Positions 14,165 through 23,169 of a DNA stretch of 23,169 nt are shown here, piece after piece. The position numbers were made by a program, and so were the translations under genes. This DNA is from an uncultured Azohydromonas sp. (lineage in GTDB: Bacteria > Pseudomonadota > Gammaproteobacteria > Burkholderiales > Burkholderiaceae_C). The notes beneath the pieces were generated by a model, which saw nothing but the letters and a program-made list of their open reading frames with translations, did not search any database and was not told where the DNA came from. The stretch is taken from positions 1 to 23,169 of the forward strand of contig NZ_CALAOH010000005.1 in NCBI RefSeq assembly GCF_937926365.1, read 5' to 3'. Every line of letters begins with the position of its first letter. Within the stretch, counting starts at the first letter, position 1.

Positions 14165-14496
14165 AACCCTGGATCAGCTCGATTGCGAAAGTAACAGTTG
14201 GTATCTTGCGGCGTAACTGATTGTTGAGCTTGCTCAACAAGTCAGCAGGCCGATTTTTTGCGAACGCGACGGCAACCGCATGCAAAACGCGTAAAGTTCG
14301 GCCCTTTGCATTTTCGGGGCGGGTTCAACCCGCACTGAAAACGACGTCCGGCGCACCGGGAAGCTGTTACTTTTTGCAAGCTACCCGGCCACGTTGAAGA
14401 CGGCAGATGCCGGACGTTGAGGACGTACCAACGCATTGAAAAGGTGCAGCAGCCGTGAGGAGTCTGCGGCTGCCACCGAAGGCCCTGGAGAAGCTG
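14165..14496 (+). other. 332-bp AT-richer gap upstream of accB
   Basis: I see no gene here. Composition is visibly less GC-rich than the flanking genes. It holds the hairpin/T-run at 14217-14259, a GCGGGTT-C-AACCCGC hairpin (14319-14333), and a direct repeat ACGTTGAAGACG (14391-14402) / ACGTTGAGGACG (14414-14425) with a 23-bp period. It should contain the accB promoter, but I could not identify convincing -35/-10 boxes. In many proteobacteria aroQ occupies this position; it is absent here. Confidence 0.6.
14217..14259 (+). terminator. Probable terminator after the TlpA-like gene
   Basis: TTGTTGAGC (14221-14229) and GCTCAACAA (14232-14240) pair perfectly, and CTGA (14217-14220) with TCAG (14242-14245) extends the stem past one bulged G. 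Six T residues follow at 14254-14259, 8 bases past the stem. The geometry is looser than a textbook intrinsic terminator, but the position is right. Confidence 0.55.
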
Positions 14497-14973
14497 ATGG
14501 ACCTGCGCAAGCTCAAGACCTTGATCGACCTCGTGTCGGAATCGAACATCTCCGAGCTGGAGATCACGGAGGCCGATGGCAAGGTCCGCATCGTCAAGGC
14601 CGACCCGGCCGCCGCCGCGATGGCGGCAGCGCCGGCCCCGGTGCTGCAGACGGCCCCGGCGCAACTGGCACCCGTGGCGGCTCAGCCGGTGGCCGCACCC
14701 CAGGCAGCCGCAGCGCCCCAGGCGCCGGCCGCCATCACGGGCCACGTGGTGAAGTCGCCGATGGTGGGCACGCTCTACCGCGCCTCCACCCCGGGCGGCA
14801 AGCCGTTCGCGGACGTCGGCCAGGCCGTCAAGGAAGGCGAGACGATCTGCATCATCGAGGCCATGAAGATCATGAACGAGATCGAAGCCGACAAGACCGG
14901 CACCATCACGCAGGTGCTGTGCGAGAACGGCCAGGCGGTGGAATACGGCCAGCCACTGTTCGTCATCGAGTGA
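14497..14973 (+). CDS. accB: Acetyl-CoA carboxylase biotin carboxyl carrier protein
   Basis: The product is 158 aa. The N-terminal MDLRKLKTLIDLVSESNISE segment is typical of AccB. An Ala/Pro/Gln-rich flexible linker covers about 36-80, and the biotinyl domain covers 81-158 with biotinylated Lys124 in IEAMKIMNEIEAD. AccB carries biotin between the carboxylase (AccC) and the carboxyltransferase (AccA/AccD) in the first step of fatty acid synthesis. The ATG at 14497 has GGAG 6 bases upstream and matches the family N-terminus; an open frame to 14455 adds 14 unlikely residues. Palindromic repeats lie between this gene and accC. Confidence 0.96.
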   Translation: MDLRKLKTLIDLVSESNISELEITEADGKVRIVKADPAAAAMAAAPAPVLQTAPAQLAPVAAQPVAAPQAAAAPQAPAAITGHVVKSPMVGTLYRASTPGGKPFADVGQAVKEGETICIIEAMKIMNEIEADKTGTITQVLCENGQAVEYGQPLFVIE

Positions 14974-15003
14974 TCCGGCCCCTGCGGCTCGGAATGGAAA
15001 ACT

Positions 15004-15102
15004 CCCGTTCGAGCTGAGCCCTTCGACAAGCTCAGGAGAGCCCTGTCGAAGCCCTGAGGCCCGGCTGGCCTGCAAGCCCTTCGACGAGCTCAGGGCGAAC
15101 GG
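15004..15102. repeat. Compound REP-like palindrome cluster between accB and accC
   Basis: Three related units lie in tandem with alternating orientation: GAGCTGAGCCCTTCGACAAG (15011-15030), an inverted CCCTGTCGAAGCCCTGAGG (15041-15059) and GCCCTTCGACGAGCTCAGGG (15076-15095). The outer ends CCGTTCG (15005-15011) and CGAACGG (15096-15102) pair, so the block can fold as one long structure. The core is the same as in the single copy at 8172-8216. It lies 31 bp after accB and 65 bp before accC, with no obvious coding content. Confidence 0.8.
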
Positions 15103-15167
15103 AAATTGGGACAAGCCCCCGCCGCGACGGCCTTCCCCGGGCACGCGGCGGCTGCAGAGAAAGCAGC

Positions 15168-16517
<1,350 letters not shown>

Positions 16518-16529
16518 GAGGTAGCAAGC

Positions 16530-17438
16530 ATGTTCGAGCTGGTGCTGCGTGCGCCGGAGGCACTGGTGGAGCCGGTGTCCGAGGCGCTGATGGAAGAGCT
16601 GGAGGCGCTGTCGGTGTCGGTGGAAGACGCCGACGTCGATACCGAGGCCGAGCAGGCGCTCTTTGGCGAGCCGGGCATGCCTGTGCCCAAGAGCGGCTGG
16701 CAGCGCTCGACGCTCAAGGCGCTGTTCGCCCAGGAGGCGCAGGCCACCGAGGCCGCCACGCTGCTGCTGGCGCAGGAATGGGCCAGTGAGTTGCAGGTGC
16801 AGTCGCTGCAAGAGGTGGCGGACCAGGACTGGGTGCGGCTGACGCAATCGCAGTTCGCGCCGGTGGAGATCACGCCCGCGTTCTGGATCGTGCCGAGCTG
16901 GCACGAGGCGCCGCAGCAGGCGCAGCAGGTGATCCGGCTCGATCCGGGCCTGGCCTTCGGTACCGGCACGCACCCGACCACGCGCATGTGCTTGCGCTGG
17001 ATCGCGCAGCAGGACGCCGAGCGCCGCGCGCGCTGGCAGCGCGTGCTCGACTACGGCTGCGGCTCGGGGATCCTGGCCATCGGCGCGGCGCTGCACGGTG
17101 CCCGGGAGATCGATGCCGTGGACATCGACCCCGCGGCGGTGCAGTCCACGCTGGACAACGCGCAGGCCAACGGCGTGACGCTTCGCGCCGGGCTGCCGGA
17201 GCTGGCGCAGGGGCAGTACCCGCTGGTGCTGGCCAACATCCTGGCCACGCCGCTGAAGCTGCTGGCACCGCTGCTGGCCGGGCACGTGGCCCCGGGCGGC
17301 GACCTGGTGCTGGCCGGCATCCTGGAGCGCCAGGCCGACGAGCTGAAGACGGCCTACGCACCGTGGTGCGAATTGCAGGTCAGCGATGCCGAGGATGGCT
17401 GGGTGCTGATGACGGCACGCCTGGCCGGCGAAGGTTGA
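16530..17438 (+). CDS. prmA: Ribosomal protein L11 methyltransferase
   Basis: The product is 302 aa. The N-terminal 100 residues form the substrate-recognition domain (MFELVLRAPEALVEPVSEALM). The linker contains LAFGTGTHPTTRMCL (141-155), a PrmA hallmark. The SAM-binding motif I is VLDYGCGSGILAIGA (172-186), the acidic loop is DAVDIDPAA, and the NILA motif is at 236-239. PrmA trimethylates several amino groups of ribosomal protein L11. The start has an AGAGG-type ribosome binding site, and it follows accC closely. The accC-prmA pairing is common in proteobacteria. Confidence 0.96.
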   Translation: MFELVLRAPEALVEPVSEALMEELEALSVSVEDADVDTEAEQALFGEPGMPVPKSGWQRSTLKALFAQEAQATEAATLLLAQEWASELQVQSLQEVADQDWVRLTQSQFAPVEITPAFWIVPSWHEAPQQAQQVIRLDPGLAFGTGTHPTTRMCLRWIAQQDAERRARWQRVLDYGCGSGILAIGAALHGAREIDAVDIDPAAVQSTLDNAQANGVTLRAGLPELAQGQYPLVLANILATPLKLLAPLLAGHVAPGGDLVLAGILERQADELKTAYAPWCELQVSDAEDGWVLMTARLAGEG

Positions 17439-17445
17439 CCCGGCC

Positions 17446-18492
17446 ATGAGCCAGGCCGCGCGCTGTCCCAGCTGCCGCACGGTCTTCCGTGTGCAGCCGC
17501 AGCAGTTGCAGGCTTCGGGCGGCTGGGCGCGTTGCGGCCAGTGCGGCGAGGTGTTCAACGCGCTGCAGGCACTGGTGGCGATGCCGCAGCAGGTACCACC
17601 TGCGCCGGCCCGCACAGGCTCGCCGCTGGACCGCAATCCGCCACCGGTGTCGTCGCTGTACCGCCGCGCCGAGCCCACGCCGGCCGCGATGCCTCCGGGC
17701 GGCGGCACCCCTTCGATGGCAGCGCCCGCACCCGGCGCCCTGCCCCGCGAGGCAGCCACGCCGCCCGCGACGGCGACACCGCGTCCGGCCGCGCCTGTAC
17801 CGCCCTCGACGCCCGCGGCGGTTCTCGCACAGCCGCCGCGGCCACCGAGCCCCGCGCCGGCCCCCGTCCCCCAGGAGACGGATGTGCGTGCATCCACCAG
17901 CGCCATGCCGCCCGACCTGAACTCGGTGCTGGCGGACGACGCGGCGCCGTCCGCATTCATGGACGCGGCCACGGCGGCGCCCTCCTTCATGCAGGCGCCC
18001 GCGCCGGCCGCGCGGGTCACCGACACCCAGCGCACCTGGTGGACCACCGCGGCCACGGTGCTGGTGCTGATGGCACTGCTGCAGGCGCTGATCATTGCGC
18101 GCCCGGCGCTGAGCGCGCGCTTCCCGGGCCTGCGTCCCCTCATGCAGCCGCTGTGCGTGCTCATGCGCTGCAACGCCGAGGCCGCACCACGGCACTTGGC
18201 CGCACTGGCGGTGGAAAGCAGCGCGCTGTCGCGGCTGTCGGGCAGCGAGCAGCGCTACCGGCTGTCGCTGCTGCTGCGCAATCGCGACACCCAGGCCCTG
18301 CGCTGGCCCGCGGTCGAGCTGCGGCTCACCGATGCGCAAGGCGTGCTGCTGGTGCGCAAGGTGCTGCGCGCCCGCGAGCTCGGCGCCACGGTGGCCGCCA
18401 TCCCCCCCGCCCAGGAAATACCGCTGCAGGCGGTGCTGGACGTGGGCGACCCATCCGTGGCGGGCTACTCGGTCGAACTCTTCTATCCCTGA
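17446..18492 (+). CDS. Zinc-ribbon and DUF3426 membrane protein
   Basis: The product is 348 aa. The N-terminus is an MJ0042-type zinc ribbon with CPSC (Cys7, Cys10) and CGQC (Cys30, Cys33). Residues 45-190 are a Pro/Ala-rich, probably disordered linker. A single transmembrane helix lies at about 200-218 (TAATVLVLMALLQALIIA), followed by a DUF3426 domain of about 130 residues containing PLCVLMRC and YRLSLLLRNRDTQALRWPAVELRL. The topology implied is a cytoplasmic zinc ribbon and a periplasmic DUF3426 domain. The biochemical role of the family is not known to me. It begins 7 bp after prmA, and the prmA-DUF3426 neighbourhood recurs in Burkholderiales. Confidence 0.93.
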   Translation: MSQAARCPSCRTVFRVQPQQLQASGGWARCGQCGEVFNALQALVAMPQQVPPAPARTGSPLDRNPPPVSSLYRRAEPTPAAMPPGGGTPSMAAPAPGALPREAATPPATATPRPAAPVPPSTPAAVLAQPPRPPSPAPAPVPQETDVRASTSAMPPDLNSVLADDAAPSAFMDAATAAPSFMQAPAPAARVTDTQRTWWTTAATVLVLMALLQALIIARPALSARFPGLRPLMQPLCVLMRCNAEAAPRHLAALAVESSALSRLSGSEQRYRLSLLLRNRDTQALRWPAVELRLTDAQGVLLVRKVLRARELGATVAAIPPAQEIPLQAVLDVGDPSVAGYSVELFYP

Positions 18493-18508
18493 ACCTCACG
18501 GAAACCCC

Positions 18509-19411
18509 ATGCCCGTTCTCGTCTGCGGCTCGCTGGCCTTCGACACCATCACGACCTTCCATGGACGCTTCGCGCAGCAAATCCTGCCCGAGCAGGTGCA
18601 CATCCTGAACGTGTCTTTCCTGGTGCCGACGCTGCGGCGCGAGTTCGGCGGCTGCGCGGGCAACATTGCCTACACGCTCAAGGCCCTGGGCGGTGAGCCG
18701 GTGGTGGCCGCGGCGCTGGGCAACGACGGCGGCCCGTACCTGCGGCGCCTGCAGGACCTGGGCATCGACAGCTCCAGCGTGCGCGTGGAGGCCGAGAGCT
18801 ACACGGCGCAGGCGATGATCATCACCGACACCGACAACAACCAGATCACCGCCTTCCACCCTGGCGCGATGCAGCAGGCGCACCTGATCGACGTGCCCGC
18901 GCGCGACGACCTGACGCTGGCCATCGTGGCACCCGATGGGCGCGAGGCCATGCTGCGCCACGCCGCACAGTTGCACGAGCGCGGCATCCCCTTCGTGTTC
19001 GATCCGGGCCAGGGCCTGCCCATGTTCGACGGCGAGGCGCTGCGCGGCTTCATCGAGCAGGCGACCTGGGTGGCGGTCAACGACTACGAAGGCCGCATGC
19101 TGTGCGAGCGCACGGGCGAGAGCCTGGAACAGCTCTCGCGCCGCCCGCACCTCAAGGGCGTGATCGTGACGCTGGGCGCGCAGGGCTGCGAGCTGTGGGT
19201 CCAGGGCGAGCGCACGCTGGTGCCGGGCGTGGAGGCCGAGCAAGTGGTCGATCCCACGGGCTGCGGCGACGCCTTCCGCGGCGGCCTGCTGTACGGGCTG
19301 GAGCGCGGCTGGCCGCTGGCGCGCTGCGTGGAGCTGGGCAACCGCATGGGTGCGCTCAAGATCGCACAGGCGGGCCCGCAGAACCACCGCGTCGAGCGCA
19401 TCGAGGGCTGA
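18509..19411 (+). CDS. PfkB-family kinase, adenosine-kinase-like
   Basis: The product is 300 aa. It has the PfkB N-terminal glycine motif GGCAGN (47-52) and the C-terminal DPTGCGDAFRGG (248-259) with catalytic Asp254. The segment HGRFAQQILPEQVHILNVSFLV and the later ITAFHPGAM closely parallel what I remember of Mycobacterium adenosine kinase ([31 protein letters not shown]). Phosphorylation of adenosine, or a related nucleoside or sugar, is therefore more likely than a fructose-6-phosphate role. The comparison is from memory. The ATG at 18509 is 16 bp after the DUF3426 gene, with a weak GGA upstream. The frame open to 18332 is an alternate reading of the upstream gene. Confidence 0.88.
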   Translation: MPVLVCGSLAFDTITTFHGRFAQQILPEQVHILNVSFLVPTLRREFGGCAGNIAYTLKALGGEPVVAAALGNDGGPYLRRLQDLGIDSSSVRVEAESYTAQAMIITDTDNNQITAFHPGAMQQAHLIDVPARDDLTLAIVAPDGREAMLRHAAQLHERGIPFVFDPGQGLPMFDGEALRGFIEQATWVAVNDYEGRMLCERTGESLEQLSRRPHLKGVIVTLGAQGCELWVQGERTLVPGVEAEQVVDPTGCGDAFRGGLLYGLERGWPLARCVELGNRMGALKIAQAGPQNHRVERIEG

Positions 19412-19465
19412 CCCAGGGCCTACGACTACACGCCGGCCAGGCACGCAGCCGGCCCCAGAAATGAC

Positions 19466-19498
19466 ACGGCCCGCAAGGCCGTGAGGCCTGCGGGCCGT
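19466..19498. terminator. Nested hairpin between the convergent kinase and histone genes
   Basis: ACGGCCCGCA (19466-19475) pairs perfectly with TGCGGGCCGT (19489-19498); inside, GGCC-GTGA-GGCC adds a second stem with one bulged A. The structure lies 54 bp past the kinase stop and 33 bp past the stop of the minus-strand histone gene, so it could end both transcripts. There is no clear T-run on either side. Confidence 0.55.
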
Positions 19499-19531
19499 TG
19501 CACACACGCGCCGCGGGCGCGGCGCGACGGC

Positions 19532-20023
19532 TCAGGGCTTCTCGCCCGTCGGGAAGGGCCAAGCGGCGGCGGGGCTCAGCGCGGTCTTGGCCGACGGCGC
19601 AGCGGTGCCGGCGGCCGTGGCCTTCTTGGCCGAAGCCTTCTTCGCGGCAGCCTTCTTGGCCGGGGCCTTCTTCGCCGGCGCAGTGGCCTTGGTGGCCGTC
19701 GCGGCCTTCTTGGCCGGGGCCTTCTTCGCCGGCGCCGCAGCCTTGGGGGCCGTCGTGGCCTTCTTGGCCGGGGCGGCCTTCTTGGCAGCCGTGGCCTTCT
19801 TCGCCGGCGCCGCGGCCGTCGTCTTCTTCGCAGCGGCCTTCTTGGCCGGCGCCGCCGTCTTCTTCGCGGCGGCCTTCTTGGCCGGCGCGGCGGCCGTCGT
19901 CTTCTTCGCGGCAGCCTTCTTGGCCGGCGCCTCGGTGGCCTTCTTCGTTGCGGACACCGCCTTCTTCGCCGGGGCCTTCTTGGCCGGGGCCTTCTTGGCC
20001 GGGGCTTTCTTCGCAGTTGCCAT
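19532..20023 (-). CDS. Histone H1-like, lysine/alanine-rich DNA-binding protein
   Basis: The product is 163 aa, made almost entirely of AKKAPAKKA / AAAKKTTAA repeats from residue 4 to about 140, with a short non-repetitive end (TALSPAAAWPFPTGEKP). This composition matches eukaryotic H1 tails and bacterial histone H1-like proteins (HctB/AlgP type), which bind DNA non-specifically and help compact the nucleoid. It has no folded domain or signal peptide. The start at 20023 is supported by AGGAGA 6 bases upstream; the longer reading from 20041 spans that ribosome binding site. The DNA contains long exact direct repeats, so length may vary between strains. It lies downstream of nrdA-nrdB on the same strand. 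Confidence 0.93.
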   Translation of the reverse strand: MATAKKAPAKKAPAKKAPAKKAVSATKKATEAPAKKAAAKKTTAAAPAKKAAAKKTAAPAKKAAAKKTTAAAPAKKATAAKKAAPAKKATTAPKAAAPAKKAPAKKAATATKATAPAKKAPAKKAAAKKASAKKATAAGTAAPSAKTALSPAAAWPFPTGEKP

Positions 20024-20310
20024 CACACTCTCCTTGATCAAGTGACAAAGCGCCGTGCCGCGTTGCCGCGGCCCGGCTGCTCACCGTCCGGTGTTCTGCC
20101 CTCAAGGGGTTCCCGGTCCGGTGAACGGGGGAGCGCAAGCTCGGCGGCGTTTCTGTTGTCGCCACCTGGGCCTGCGCGGATCTTGATCGCTTGCTTCTTC
20201 TTGGGGTCCGGTGATCGGGCTGCGACGGCAGGCTGCCGGCGCGTGGGCCGCCCGACGCGGGAGCCGCGCACCGGCTCCACAACAGGCGTCGGCGTGCGCC
20301 GCGGCCGCCT
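20024..20310 (-). other. Gap between nrdB and the histone gene
   Basis: This 287-bp stretch holds the histone ribosome binding site (20030-20035), three copies of GTCCGGTG starting at 20086, 20116 and 20206, and a GGAGCCG-cgcac-CGGCTCC hairpin (20260-20278) that begins 32 bp past the nrdB stop and may be its 3' hairpin. An open frame of 80 codons on the minus strand (20038-20280) is not convincing as a gene. No clear promoter was found. Confidence 0.5.
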
Positions 20311-21492
20311 TCAGTCCCAGCTCAGCGCGCCGCCGCTCTGGTACTCGATCACGCGGGTTTCGAAAAAGTTGCGCTCCTTCTTCAGGTCAATCATTTCGCT
20401 CATCCACGGGAACGGGTTGTCCTCGTTGGGGAAGAGCGCCTCCAGGCCGATCTGCGTGGCGCGCCGGTTGGCGATGTAGCGCAGGTAGCCCTTGAACATG
20501 GACGCGTTGAGGCCCAGCACGCCGCGCGGCATGGTGTCCTCGGCATAGCGGTACTCCAGCTCGACGGCCCGCAGGAACAGCGCCTTGATCTCGGCGCGGA
20601 ACTCCGGCGTCCACAGCTGGGGGTTCTCCAACTTGATCTGGTTGATGAGGTCGATGCCGAAATTGCAGTGCATCGACTCGTCGCGCAGGATGTACTGGTA
20701 CTGCTCGGCCGCGCCAGTCATCTTGTTCTGCCGGCCCAGCGCCAGGATCTGCGTGAAGCCGACGTAGAAGAACAGGCCTTCCATCAGGCAGGCGAAGACG
20801 ATCAGGCTCTTGAGCAGTGTCTGGTCGGCGGCCAGGGTGCCGGTCTTGAAGTTGGGGTCCATGATCGCGTCGATGAACGGGATCAGGAACTCGTCCTTGT
20901 CGCGGATGGACGCCACCTCGTGGTAGGCATTGAAGATCTCGCCCTCGTCCAGGCCCAGCGACTCCACGATGTACTGGTAGGCGTGGGTGTGGATCGCCTC
21001 CTCGAAGGCCTGGCGCAGCAGGAACTGACGGCACTCGGGCGCTGTGATGTGGCGGTAGGTGCCCAGCGTAATGTTGTTGGCCGCCAGCGAGTCGGCCGTG
21101 ACGAAGAAGCCCAGGTTGCGCTTGATGATGCGGCGCTCGTCCTCGCTCAGCCCGTTGGGGTCCTTCCACGTCGCGATGTCGCGCGACATGTTGATCTCCT
21201 GCGGCATCCAGTGGTTGGCGCAGGTGGCCAGGTACTTCTCCCAGGCCCACTTGTACTTGAAGGGCACGAGCTGGTTGACGTCGGTCTGGCCGTTGATGAT
21301 GCGCTTGTCGGCCACGTTGACGCGGCGCTGGCTCAGGGCCTGTGCCGATGCGGATGGGGACGGCTCAGCGGCCACGGCATCGACGGCGATGGAGGCATTG
21401 CGCACCGGAGGCACGAAGCCTTGCGAGGGATTGCTTGGGGTCGTCTGCGGCGTGCGGGCTTCGCCTTGGACGTCGTCTTCCCAGACCAGCAT
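20311..21492 (-). CDS. nrdB: Class I ribonucleoside-diphosphate reductase, beta subunit
   Basis: The product is 393 aa. The metal ligands and radical site are visible: Asp134 (TADSLAANN), Glu165 and His168 with radical Tyr172 (FEEAIHTHAY), Glu238 (LMEGLFF), and Glu272 and His275 (RDESMH). The subunit holds the metal-oxygen cofactor and radical needed by NrdA to make deoxynucleotides. The overall sequence (DVNQLVPFKYKWAWE, FPWMSEMIDL, NFFETRVIEYQ) is of the Chlamydia-like subgroup, but the Asp and Tyr are those of standard tyrosyl-radical enzymes rather than the Glu/Phe of class Ic. About 60 N-terminal residues form a Ser/Pro/Ala-rich extension. AGGAAG lies 8 bases before the start. nrdA is 193 bp upstream. 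Confidence 0.97.
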   Translation of the reverse strand: MLVWEDDVQGEARTPQTTPSNPSQGFVPPVRNASIAVDAVAAEPSPSASAQALSQRRVNVADKRIINGQTDVNQLVPFKYKWAWEKYLATCANHWMPQEINMSRDIATWKDPNGLSEDERRIIKRNLGFFVTADSLAANNITLGTYRHITAPECRQFLLRQAFEEAIHTHAYQYIVESLGLDEGEIFNAYHEVASIRDKDEFLIPFIDAIMDPNFKTGTLAADQTLLKSLIVFACLMEGLFFYVGFTQILALGRQNKMTGAAEQYQYILRDESMHCNFGIDLINQIKLENPQLWTPEFRAEIKALFLRAVELEYRYAEDTMPRGVLGLNASMFKGYLRYIANRRATQIGLEALFPNEDNPFPWMSEMIDLKKERNFFETRVIEYQSGGALSWD

Positions 21493-21516
21493 GTGTGTAC
21501 TTCCTAATGTGTGGAA

Positions 21517-21545
21517 ATTATGAGAGGGATGCGATCAAACACCAA
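21517..21545 (-). promoter_or_regulatory. Possible promoter for nrdB inside the nrdA-nrdB gap
   Basis: On the minus strand CATAAT (21522-21517) is a good -10 hexamer (5 of 6), with TTGGTG (21545-21540) 17 bp upstream as a poor -35. The implied transcription start is about 15-20 bp before the nrdB ATG. nrdB could thus be expressed separately from nrdA. The weak -35 keeps this tentative. Confidence 0.4.
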
Positions 21546-21666
21546 GCACTTGTTGCCCTTGCAATGCACTGCATGAGGCCCTGCCCCATCGATGCTGCCG
21601 GACTTCATGCAAGAAGTCCGGTTTGCAACCATAGGGAGTTCAGCAAGCGGCTTGCCGATCGCATCC
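21527..21666 (-). other. Highly structured intergenic element between nrdA and nrdB
   Basis: A perfect 10-bp inverted repeat, GGATGCGATC (21527-21536) and GATCGCATCC (21657-21666), encloses 120 bp. Inside are CCGGACTTC-atgcaa-GAAGTCCGG (21598-21621, 9 bp), GCAAG-cgg-CTTGC (21643-21655), ATGCA-c-TGCAT (21564-21574), TTGC-cctt-GCAA (21553-21564), GGTT-tgc-AACC (21620-21630) and the palindrome CATCGATG (21587-21594). No T-run follows the main hairpin in the nrdA-to-nrdB direction, so it is not an ordinary terminator. It could be a cis-acting RNA, an mRNA processing site or a small palindromic mobile element. Confidence 0.55.
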
Positions 21667-21685
21667 GGCCGGTGTCATCGGGCGC

Positions 21686-23169
<1,484 letters not shown>

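Noticed and set aside
20038..20280. 80-codon minus-strand frame between nrdB and the histone gene
   Set aside because: It has a PDPKKKQAIKIRA patch but no ribosome binding site, no family resemblance and repeated motifs that are explained by the GTCCGGTG DNA repeats. It could be revisited if homologues exist.
21527..21666. Integron attC site as an explanation of the nrdA-nrdB palindromes
   Set aside because: No RYYYAAC/GTTRRRY core pair at the ends and no cassette or integrase context.

Overview
The window is a GC-rich chromosomal segment (roughly 70% G+C by eye) from a betaproteobacterium of the order Burkholderiales, most likely Comamonadaceae or a close Rubrivivax/Leptothrix-type relative. 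Three things point there: the rubredoxin-pilG-pilH-pilI order, the accB-accC-prmA-DUF3426-kinase-histone order, and dispersed palindromes carrying the GAGCCCTTCGACAAGCTCAG signature. No rRNA, tRNA, CRISPR array, transposase or phage gene was seen. Most of the window is conserved housekeeping sequence, and the unusual signals lie mainly in the gaps between genes.

Left part (1-5200). On the minus strand a rubredoxin gene is followed by pilG, pilH, pilI and the 5' end of what is probably pilJ, the input side of the Chp system that controls type IV pilus twitching. Divergently, a ThiD-like kinase overlaps hemL (glutamate-1-semialdehyde aminomutase, tetrapyrrole synthesis). hemL ends in a clear terminator and converges on a PEP-CTERM surface protein gene. 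That gene has a near-consensus promoter overlaid by a perfect 9-bp inverted repeat.

Middle part (5200-13050, plus strand): mpl (peptidoglycan recycling) overlaps a YqiA-like esterase. Then come a FabG-like reductase, an RNase II-family ribonuclease, a TonB-like protein, aroE (shikimate dehydrogenase) and mtgA (peptidoglycan glycosyltransferase). The last four are tightly packed and probably co-transcribed.

Right part (13050-19420, plus strand): a conserved protein of unknown function overlaps a TlpA-like thioredoxin. A 332-bp AT-richer gap follows, then accB and accC (acetyl-CoA carboxylase), prmA (L11 methyltransferase), a zinc-ribbon/DUF3426 membrane protein and a PfkB kinase resembling actinobacterial adenosine kinase. 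A cluster of palindromic repeats separates accB from accC.

End (19420-23169, minus strand): nrdA (C-terminal part) and nrdB encode class I ribonucleotide reductase, followed by a lysine/alanine-rich histone H1-like gene. The 193-bp nrdA-nrdB gap is packed with inverted repeats enclosed by a perfect 10-bp terminal pair. It is the best candidate here for an undescribed element.
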